Of a DNA stretch of 13,279 bases, positions 6,704-12,424 are shown piece after piece. Both the position numbers and the translations under genes were made by a program. This stretch comes from Candidatus Beckwithbacteria bacterium (GTDB taxonomy: Bacteria; Patescibacteriota; Microgenomatia; UBA1400; UBA1449), in NCBI GenBank assembly GCA_012798485.1, contig JAAZND010000105.1, forward strand, positions 1-13,279, in the 5' to 3' direction. The notes beneath the pieces are model-generated. The model was given only the letters and a program-made list of their open reading frames with translations, ran no database searches and was not told the DNA's origin. Each line of letters starts with the position of its first letter. The stretch's first letter is position 1.

Positions 6704-8239
6704 ATGATTACCAAACCTCTTTCAAAATATTTAAGAATATTTGTTTTTGGTTTTATTCTCCTCTTTCTTTTTTATAAAAATATTGGTTATATGTTAAATT
6801 ACAAAAATAGTATCGACATGTTTCATCTTGGTGAAAAAATTTCGCCTTCACTTGGATTAATGATATTTGGCAAAAAATCGATTACCGACATTTTTGTCCT
6901 TCATGGGTATTTTCTCGAAGTTTGGGAAAGCATTATCGCTTTTAGATTTTTTGGCATTGCAATTGGTTCTTATCTTTTTTTTGAAGTTTTATTAATATCG
7001 ATCTCTTATTTCCTTTTCTTTTTTTTGTTGAATAAATTAATAAAAAACGATTTGATATTTATAAGTGCTTGTCTTTTTTTTGTGGGAACCCACATTAGAT
7101 TAAGAATAGCAAACAATTTAATTTTTTTATTATTTTTACTCGTAAGTATTCACCTTTTGAAAAACAAATCGTCGTCTATATTATTGATTTTTCAGTCATT
7201 CCTTGTCTTTTTTAATTTTTTATATGCAATCGAACAGGCATATTATGGCTTGCTTTTCCTTTTTGTATTTATGCTTATTAAATTCTCTTTTTTAAAATTT
7301 TTTAAGAAAAAATTGCCCGTTTTTAATTATTTTCTGTCATATATCGTGGGTTTTCTAATTTTTTTTCTTGTTGGGGTATTAATTCTTGGAATTTCCGGGT
7401 TAAAACAATATTATCATGATTTGTTTTTCATCCCTAAGCTCGGATATATGCTTTTTAGCCAAAATTACCCTCCCTTGTCTTTTCAATTTTTTTATCCTTA
7501 TTACCTTCCCTTTCTTATTGTATTTTCGAATATATTGTTTATCGCTTATGCCTTATTAAAGAGGGAATTAAAAAATATTGCCAGCTACTTGTTTATTTTT
7601 CTTCTTGGTCTTTCTTATTTTATTAGTATTTTTGCTCGGGCTGATCTAAGATTTATTTCTTATGATATTTCCAATATTAATTTTTTTCTTTGGCCGTTAT
7701 TTGTTAGTACGTTCATGGTAATGGACTTTACTATCCAAAAAAGTAAAATAATCACTCAAAAAATATTAGTTTTTTTTATTTTGTTAGTCCAAATTCTTCC
7801 TTTTTTTAATTATAAAAACTTTGTTTTGAAAAATTTTCAGATAAAGAATATTATTAATTTTATTAATCTTCCAAAATATTCTGATAGTTTTTGGCTAAGT
7901 AAGGAACAACAGAATGTAGTTAATTTTATTAAAAATAATACTTCAAAAAATGATTATATTTATGTTTTCAATGATGAATCACTTTATTACTATCTAACTC
8001 AAAGGAATAATCCGACTAAATACTATCTGGCAATATTGACTGAACCAACTGTTACCCAAAGATCAGTGATTGATAGGTTAAAAAAATATCGGCCAAAATA
8101 CATTGTTTATCACTCTTCTTATTGGTCTAATAAGATCGACGAAATTCCTCAATCTGCTCGACTTTATATGATAAACAGCTGGCTATTAAAAAACTATCGA
8201 CATTCGACCAAAATTGGTTCAACAACATTGCTTTTTTGA
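6704..8239 (+). CDS. Polytopic membrane protein, probable GT-C-type glycosyltransferase
   Basis: This 511-aa protein has about ten to twelve hydrophobic segments, the first at residues 11-31, and a C-terminal non-membrane domain from about 400 (WLSKEQQNVVNFIKNNT, NDYIYVFNDES, RPKYIVYH). The first external loop holds an acidic pattern, NSIDMFHLGEKISPSLGLMI (35-54) then DIFVLHG (62-68). It resembles the catalytic DxxH/GE loop of GT-C enzymes, which use polyprenyl-phosphate sugars outside the membrane. The identification is by topology and this motif only. ATG 6704 is preferred over TTG 6665 because the promoter -35 overlaps the TTG. It is probably co-transcribed with the downstream fusion gene, whose ATG is 2 nt after this TGA. 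It could glycosylate a surface polymer or a secreted peptide. Confidence 0.6.
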   Translation: MITKPLSKYLRIFVFGFILLFLFYKNIGYMLNYKNSIDMFHLGEKISPSLGLMIFGKKSITDIFVLHGYFLEVWESIIAFRFFGIAIGSYLFFEVLLISISYFLFFFLLNKLIKNDLIFISACLFFVGTHIRLRIANNLIFLLFLLVSIHLLKNKSSSILLIFQSFLVFFNFLYAIEQAYYGLLFLFVFMLIKFSFLKFFKKKLPVFNYFLSYIVGFLIFFLVGVLILGISGLKQYYHDLFFIPKLGYMLFSQNYPPLSFQFFYPYYLPFLIVFSNILFIAYALLKRELKNIASYLFIFLLGLSYFISIFARADLRFISYDISNINFFLWPLFVSTFMVMDFTIQKSKIITQKILVFFILLVQILPFFNYKNFVLKNFQIKNIINFINLPKYSDSFWLSKEQQNVVNFIKNNTSKNDYIYVFNDESLYYYLTQRNNPTKYYLAILTEPTVTQRSVIDRLKKYRPKYIVYHSSYWSNKIDEIPQSARLYMINSWLLKNYRHSTKIGSTTLLF

Positions 8240-8241
8240 AA

Positions 8242-9513
8242 ATGAATAAAGATATCTTAAAAAAAATTAGATACATTCCAAATCCTATTGGAGATAGTAT
8301 GCTTTCAACAATTTCTCCTGGTGATGGCGTATATATTTACCCAAAATTTATAAATAAATTAAAAGTTAATGATATTGTCTTGTATAAAAATAAAAACAAA
8401 CTAATTATCCATCGAATAGTTTACAAGTCAAAATCAAAATTAGTTACAAAAGGCGACAACAATATAAAATCAGATTATTATATAGACAAAAAACAAATCA
8501 TTGGCAAAGTTTATCGGTTAAAAAGAGATAATGAATCTATTGATTTGGAAAATATTTACCTAATGCAGTCTTCAATATACCTCAAAGAAATAACAGAAAT
8601 AAAAGTGATCTTTGAAAAAGAAAAAATTAACCATGTTTTTTTGAAAGGCCTTCCTTTGCATCTTCATTACGAAAAAACTCATCCTCGCCGGCTTTACCTA
8701 GACTGTGATGTTTTAATTGGTCAAAAAGATTTTTTAAAAGCTGAAAAAATATTGATTAAAAATGGATATAAAAAAGAAAAGATGGCTTTATCTAAAACCC
8801 ATGAAAAAATAAAAAATAAAGATGTGGAAAATGCTTATACAAAAATTGTCGGCGGTTTTCCGGTGGTTTTTGATTTGCATCTTGAACCAGCTTTTATGAT
8901 GACACAGCTTGGGCGACTGGACGCTTTATACCCACAAAAGAATATCGATCAATTAACAAAAGAATTTCTCGATACAAAACGAAAAATTAAAATTAATAAT
9001 GACTTTTTCTTTATACTAAATACTGAATACTTAATACTGTATCTTGTCCTTCATCTTTTTCATCACAACTTTCGCGGCGCTTTCCGCTATGATTTTTTGG
9101 ATAAAGTTATAAGAACCGTAAAAATCCACCCCGGAGGTGAAATTTGGCCTAATATAGCAAGCAAAATTAACGATTTTCAACTCAATAATTTTGTATACCC
9201 TGTCTTTATCTTGTTAAAAAAATATTATAAGACACCCATACCTCGTTCATTTCTTAAATCTATTCAACCTTCCAGTTTCTATCTCCATTATCTATCTTCT
9301 TCTTTCAAAACTCCATTCTCAATATTTGATGATCAACCACGTGTCAAGGCCGGTATCACCCGCTTTAAAAATCTGTATTTTTTATCGCCTGAACCCTGGT
9401 GGAAAAAAATATGGGTTTTTTTTAACCCGCAGGTTATTTATTCGGTTTTTTGGGTTTTTTATCGGAAGATGAAAGGATTTTTTTCCTTTTTAAATCAGAA
9501 ACAAGATCATTAA
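8242..9513 (+). CDS. S26 signal-peptidase-like domain fused to NTP_transf_5 nucleotidyltransferase
   Basis: This 423-aa protein joins two domains. Residues 10-100 resemble an archaeal/ER-type signal peptidase: NPIGDSMLSTISPGD (14-28, nucleophile candidate Ser19), VNDIVLY, LIIHRIV (54-60, His57 in place of the bacterial Lys) and TKGDNN (69-74). It has no N-terminal membrane anchor. Residues 115-420 match the NTP_transf_5 (PF14907) nucleotidyltransferases seen beside PqqD proteins and lasso-peptide genes: FLKGLPLHLHY (133-143), RRLYLDCDVLIG (149-160, the D-x-D metal site) and VVFDLHLEP (208-216). The domains may cut a leader and modify the core, respectively. The start is ATG 8242, 2 nt after the upstream TGA; the TTG at 8236 is rejected. 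The last 80 bp overlap tail-to-tail with the PqqD gene on the other strand. Confidence 0.8.
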   Translation: MNKDILKKIRYIPNPIGDSMLSTISPGDGVYIYPKFINKLKVNDIVLYKNKNKLIIHRIVYKSKSKLVTKGDNNIKSDYYIDKKQIIGKVYRLKRDNESIDLENIYLMQSSIYLKEITEIKVIFEKEKINHVFLKGLPLHLHYEKTHPRRLYLDCDVLIGQKDFLKAEKILIKNGYKKEKMALSKTHEKIKNKDVENAYTKIVGGFPVVFDLHLEPAFMMTQLGRLDALYPQKNIDQLTKEFLDTKRKIKINNDFFFILNTEYLILYLVLHLFHHNFRGAFRYDFLDKVIRTVKIHPGGEIWPNIASKINDFQLNNFVYPVFILLKKYYKTPIPRSFLKSIQPSSFYLHYLSSSFKTPFSIFDDQPRVKAGITRFKNLYFLSPEPWWKKIWVFFNPQVIYSVFWVFYRKMKGFFSFLNQKQDH

Positions 9514-9721
9514 AGTCTTTCTTCGCTCTTTCGGTTTTTATTTGATATTTTTTAGCTATTTTTTTTACAATTTCTTTTTCATTAAGATTTTTTTTTAAAA
9601 GTTTAAATATTTCTGATGCGGTTTCATTAAAAGTATAAAGTACTGATTCTTCACCATCAAAAATAACTGTTTTATTATCAAGCTTCTGGACAATAAAACC
9701 TTTGTTTATTTTGTATTTCAT
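9434..9721 (-). CDS. PqqD-family RiPP recognition protein
   Basis: This 95-aa protein has the PqqD/RRE fold pattern: strands KGFIVQKLDNKTVIFDGEE, then YTFNETASEIFKLLKKN with the characteristic N-E-T-A before a helix, then a second helix pair up to ILSSSD and a short Lys-Pro tail. PqqD-like proteins bind the leader of a precursor peptide as an added beta-strand and present it to the modifying enzyme. It is the only RRE-like protein visible here and so the natural partner for the YcaO, about 2.9 kb away. ATG 9721 overlaps the sugar transferase TGA as ATGA. Its final 80 bp lie antisense to the end of the fusion gene at 8242-9513. Some PqqD-like proteins occur in polysaccharide loci without a known peptide, so a RiPP role is likely but not certain. 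Confidence 0.85.
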   Translation of the reverse strand: MKYKINKGFIVQKLDNKTVIFDGEESVLYTFNETASEIFKLLKKNLNEKEIVKKIAKKYQIKTERAKKDFNDLVSDLKRKKILSSSDKKPKKPNK

Positions 9722-10290
9722 AGAACAAATTTAATAACCATAACTACAGTCTGAAAAAATATTTTTACATCATACCATAAACTTTTCTTTTTTACATATT
9801 CCAAATCCAATTCCATCCATTTTTTGAAAGATCGGTGATCGGCACCACAAACAATCCATAGAGAAGTCATACCGGGCAAAACCGAAAATCGTTTTTCGTA
9901 TTTTTTGGGAATTTTTTTCGCTTCGTCAACCGGTAGGGGACGTGGCCCGACAAAACTCATCTCTCCCCGGATAATATTCCATAGCTGTGGGATTTCATCA
10001 ATGGCCGTATGAGCTAAAAAACGGCCGACTTTCGTGTATCTGGGGTCGTTGCGGATTTTAAACGCCGGCCCATCTGCCTCGTTTTGAGCTTTGAGCTTTG
10101 ACTTTTGAGTTTCCGCACCTTCGACCATGGTGCGGATTTTATAAATCCAAAAAGGTTTTTTATTTTTTCCCGCCCGGAGCTGTTTAAAGATAAAAGAACC
10201 CTTAGAAGTTAATTCCACAACAATATATAAAATAACCAGTAAAGGAGAAAAAAAAATCAATAAAAATAATGCCGATAGTCTTTCAAGCAT
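9718..10290 (-). CDS. Bacterial sugar transferase (initiating undecaprenyl-phosphate glycosyl-1-phosphate transferase type)
   Basis: This 190-aa protein is the catalytic core of the PF02397 family, which transfers a sugar-1-phosphate from a nucleotide sugar to undecaprenyl phosphate at the inner membrane face. It has a hydrophobic N-terminal re-entrant helix (2-27), FKQLRAGKNKKPFWIYKIRTM (35-54), NDPRYTKVGRF (81-91), IDEIPQLWNIIRGEMSFVGP (97-116) with RP following, and LPGMTSLWIVCGADHRSF. The long N-terminal multi-helix domain of WbaP-type enzymes is absent, as in the short PglC/WecA-like bacterial forms. The usual W-Q-V-S-G-R motif is WIVCGADH here, an oddity. A loop at 60-72 is encoded by a 7-bp tandem repeat. 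The gene is richer in GC than its neighbours and is ATGA-coupled to the PqqD gene. Confidence 0.92.
   Translation of the reverse strand: MLERLSALFLLIFFSPLLVILYIVVELTSKGSFIFKQLRAGKNKKPFWIYKIRTMVEGAETQKSKLKAQNEADGPAFKIRNDPRYTKVGRFLAHTAIDEIPQLWNIIRGEMSFVGPRPLPVDEAKKIPKKYEKRFSVLPGMTSLWIVCGADHRSFKKWMELDLEYVKKKSLWYDVKIFFQTVVMVIKFVL
10083..10110. repeat. Four tandem 7-bp units inside the sugar transferase gene
   Basis: On the + strand the units are TTTGAGC, TTTGAGC, TTTGACT and TTTGAGT (10083-10110), or NNTCAAA four times on the coding strand. They encode part of the Lys/Gln-rich loop TQKSKLKAQNE between the KIRTM motif and NDPRYT, a position that varies in this family. Confidence 0.8.
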
Positions 10291-10298
10291 TGATCACA

Positions 10299-10304
10299 AG
10301 TATA
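10299..10304 (-). promoter_or_regulatory. -10 box for the sugar transferase-PqqD operon
   Basis: TATACT on the minus strand (10304-10299) ends 8 nt before ATG 10290, again leaving no room for a leader. No convincing -35 is seen at 16-18 bp. Confidence 0.3.
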
Positions 10305-10329
10305 AAGTTAAAAAATAAATAGTTTTATT

Positions 10330-10366
10330 AAAGTTCATGGTTTGTTTAAATCATAAACTTTTTTTT
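10330..10366. terminator. AT-rich hairpin, possible terminator between ydcF-like and sugar transferase genes
   Basis: AAAGTTCATGGTTT (10330-10343) pairs with AAATCATAAACTTT (10348-10361), 12 of 14 positions complementary around a 4-nt loop. A T-run follows on the + strand (10359-10366) and A/T-rich sequence on the minus strand. It lies downstream of the minus-strand YdcF-like gene, so it most likely separates that operon from the next. The stem is poor in GC, so its strength is doubtful. Confidence 0.35.
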
Positions 10367-10421
10367 AAAACTTATTTACTATAATAGCATGAAGTTTTTA
10401 AAACATTTTGAAAAAACAATA

Positions 10422-11066
10422 CTAACGCGGGTTTTTTGCATAGGGTAAAATCGTCTTCCAAGCTTTTTCAACGGTCTTTGGAATTTTTTGTTTTATGATG
10501 TCGCCTTTATTAGCGTATTTGTCGAATCTAGCCATCTCCGAAATAATTCTATCTAAAGTTGTTTGATTAATTATCAATTGTTGGTCGCTTGGAATGTTTA
10601 TAAATTCTATGGTTGGATTCTGTTTTTGCATTGTCGCCCAAGCCCGGCGTTGATGAATTGGGAGGGCTATAAGAATCACATTTTTTGGGTCGATTCCAGC
10701 ATTTTTCATCATGGGAATGGCAAACTGTACTTCTTCTAACGTATTGGTTGCCAAGCCTTGCCAGTGTTGTATTGATTTGGGAACACCTTGTTTTAATAAC
10801 TCATAATGATAAATTTCTGCTTCATCTTTCTGCCATTCTGGATTACCAAAAGTACCTTTTTTTGAATTAAAAAAAAGCTGTTTTACACAACCCAATCTAT
10901 AAAGTTCTGCTGCTTTTATTACAGGGGTAATATTCTCCTCGCCAAAAATAAACGCAGCATCTGCTTCCTTTATAGGATCATTTATTCTTAAATAATCCCA
11001 AAGATCGGTAATGGCTAATCGAATTTTGATTGGAAATTCTTCGTTGTTTTGGCGACTTTTTTCCAT
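10422..11066 (-). CDS. YdcF/SanA-like DUF218 protein
   Basis: This 214-aa protein shows the DUF218 pattern: EADAAFIFGEEN (34-45), KAAELYRLGCV (51-61), an acidic WQKDEAEIYHYELLKQGVP stretch (78-96), then ATNTLEE (106-112) and VILIALPIHQRRAW (129-142) with the conserved H-x-R-R-A. Family members are usually linked to envelope polymer metabolism and some bind S-adenosylmethionine, but the reaction is not settled. There is no N-terminal membrane segment, unlike SanA/YdcF proper, so this form is probably cytoplasmic. ATG 11066 lies 8 nt after the stop of the HTH-TPR gene, so the two form an operon on the minus strand. Confidence 0.8.
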   Translation of the reverse strand: MEKSRQNNEEFPIKIRLAITDLWDYLRINDPIKEADAAFIFGEENITPVIKAAELYRLGCVKQLFFNSKKGTFGNPEWQKDEAEIYHYELLKQGVPKSIQHWQGLATNTLEEVQFAIPMMKNAGIDPKNVILIALPIHQRRAWATMQKQNPTIEFINIPSDQQLIINQTTLDRIISEMARFDKYANKGDIIKQKIPKTVEKAWKTILPYAKNPR

Positions 11067-11074
11067 AATCGTTT

Positions 11075-12205
11075 TTAAATAGTTTTGTTCATCATTTCTC
11101 TTATCTTTGTGATATATCTGTAATAACCGTAATTTTCAGCCAGGTTTAATCCTCTTTTACCAACTTTTTCAAAATAGTTTTTATCTTTTTGTTTTGTCCT
11201 TTTTAAAATTTCGAGTCTACTTCTGTCAAATTGAATCAATCTAAAAACTTCCTCGGATTTACTTTTTTTATATATTTCTTCCGCTTCTTCAATAGTGTTA
11301 AGTGCTTCTTGCATTTTTAATATCCCCTGAGCTCGACCCAAACCCTCAATAAAAGACAACGTTGGGCTTAACAAAATCTTGTGGTAATTAAATATTTTAG
11401 CAGCTAATGCTGTTATTTCTTTATATTTTTTTTCTAAATTTAAATAAGCTGTGTTTAAAATCGCTACGCGTACTGCCTCAATACGAGTATTCTGATCTTT
11501 TATTAGATCCAAGGCATTATATATAATGGGAAAGGAACGGTCATATTTTTCTGCAATATAATAAGCTTCTCCTTCAACAAAATAAGATAAACCTATAAAA
11601 TTTTTTTTCTTTAAAATTTCTCCTATTTCCCTTAATTCATAAGTAACAATTTTTTCATGATAAACAACCTTGTTTGGTGATAGTAGCATATTGTTATAAC
11701 ATTTTTCAAGAAGAATTTTTCCGTATGTATCAAAAAATTTCCTAGAATAAGGAGAAAACAACATCTTCGTTTTAAGACTCCTAAATCTATCTAGTAGAAT
11801 ATCGGTTAACTCATTACTTATACCATAATCACCACTCCATCGATATTCTGCTATTTTTTTTAGAATTTTTTCCGTTGGTAAATCAACTAAAAAATAATGG
11901 TTTATTTCTAAATTATATTTTTTATAAATATCTAATAAGAGGGCTTCTTTTAAATATAACGCTTTTTGTTTTTTTATTTTCAAAATGGAACAAAATACAT
12001 TTAGTTGTCTTTGGGTAAATAACCTTTCACCACTTATTACCCGCGATAAAACACTAGCATCGATTTCTTTGTATCCTAATTTCTCCCACATGCTAAAGGC
12101 CAATTGATTTAAGGTCATTTTGTTGGAAAAAATAATCTTATTACCTTTGCGAAGGTAGTATTTCTGGAGAGTACGAGCAAACTTGGTTGTTTTATTGACA
12201 GGCAT
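11075..12205 (-). CDS. HTH (XRE-like) regulator with C-terminal TPR-like helical repeats
   Basis: This 376-aa protein begins with a helix-turn-helix region: MTLNQLAFSMWEKLGY (29-44), then DASVLSRVISGERLFTQRQL (49-68) with VFCSILKI following, typical of XRE-family DNA-binding domains. From about residue 110 to the end it is all helical, with repeated A/Y/L patterns such as GLSYFVEGEAYYIAEKYDRS, RVAILNTAYLNLEKKYKE and ALNTIEEAEEIYKKS, consistent with TPR-like pairs. This architecture matches the Rgg/PlcR/Rap (RRNPP) peptide-responsive regulators of Firmicutes, but no such family is proven here. It precedes the YdcF-like gene by 8 nt. It could sense a small peptide or a protein partner and control this locus or its own operon. 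An unrelated stress or polysaccharide regulator is possible. Confidence 0.72.
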   Translation of the reverse strand: MPVNKTTKFARTLQKYYLRKGNKIIFSNKMTLNQLAFSMWEKLGYKEIDASVLSRVISGERLFTQRQLNVFCSILKIKKQKALYLKEALLLDIYKKYNLEINHYFLVDLPTEKILKKIAEYRWSGDYGISNELTDILLDRFRSLKTKMLFSPYSRKFFDTYGKILLEKCYNNMLLSPNKVVYHEKIVTYELREIGEILKKKNFIGLSYFVEGEAYYIAEKYDRSFPIIYNALDLIKDQNTRIEAVRVAILNTAYLNLEKKYKEITALAAKIFNYHKILLSPTLSFIEGLGRAQGILKMQEALNTIEEAEEIYKKSKSEEVFRLIQFDRSRLEILKRTKQKDKNYFEKVGKRGLNLAENYGYYRYITKIREMMNKTI

Positions 12206-12228
12206 GTCAATGAATTATTTTATTTTTT

Positions 12229-12234
12229 ATTATA
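12229..12234 (-). promoter_or_regulatory. -10 box for the HTH-TPR operon
   Basis: TATAAT on the minus strand (12234-12229) lies 23 nt before ATG 12205. The -35 region is weak (TATCTT at 17 bp). This is the only one of the clearer promoters here that leaves a short untranslated leader; no Shine-Dalgarno sequence is evident in it. Confidence 0.35.
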
Positions 12235-12244
12235 TAACAATTTT

Positions 12245-12424
12245 ATGCGGAAAGATAGTCCTATAGAAAGCTCCGAATACCGTTTTGTTTTAAAAGGTTG
12301 TTGCCTTTATCACTATCCTCTTGTTGAAAGAAAGCCTTCATTAAAAATTATTATATGCAGAATACTTTCTCCTTTTGTTTATTTTTGGCAGTGGATAACC
12401 CGACTATCGACAAAATATTCGTAA
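12245..12424 (+). CDS. Doubtful 59-aa open frame in the gap before the SGNH-like gene
   Basis: ATG 12245 to TAA 12422-12424 encodes a peptide with LKGCCLYHYPLVERKPSLKI followed by a hydrophobic aromatic stretch (ICRILSPFVYFWQWI). It fills most of the 173-bp gap and overlaps 46 bp antisense to the end of the SGNH-like gene. No ribosome binding site or nearby -10 is convincing. It could be a small membrane peptide, a gene remnant or chance; I lean to chance or remnant. Confidence 0.15.
   Translation: MRKDSPIESSEYRFVLKGCCLYHYPLVERKPSLKIIICRILSPFVYFWQWITRLSTKYS

Noticed and set aside
8236..8241. TTG start two codons before the fusion gene's ATG
   Set aside because: It overlaps the upstream stop. 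ATG 8242 gives a normal start and loses nothing recognisable.
818..10290. Lasso peptide cluster
   Set aside because: HprK-like, PqqD and NTP_transf_5 families recall lasso loci, but no asparagine-synthetase-like cyclase or transglutaminase-like B protein is present; YcaO and SagB point elsewhere.
10390..10449. 19-codon + strand frame after a TATAAT-like sequence
   Set aside because: It is very short, overlaps the end of the DUF218 gene antisense and has no features.
10685..10870. 61-aa + strand frame
   Set aside because: It is a shadow of the DUF218 gene with no family features.
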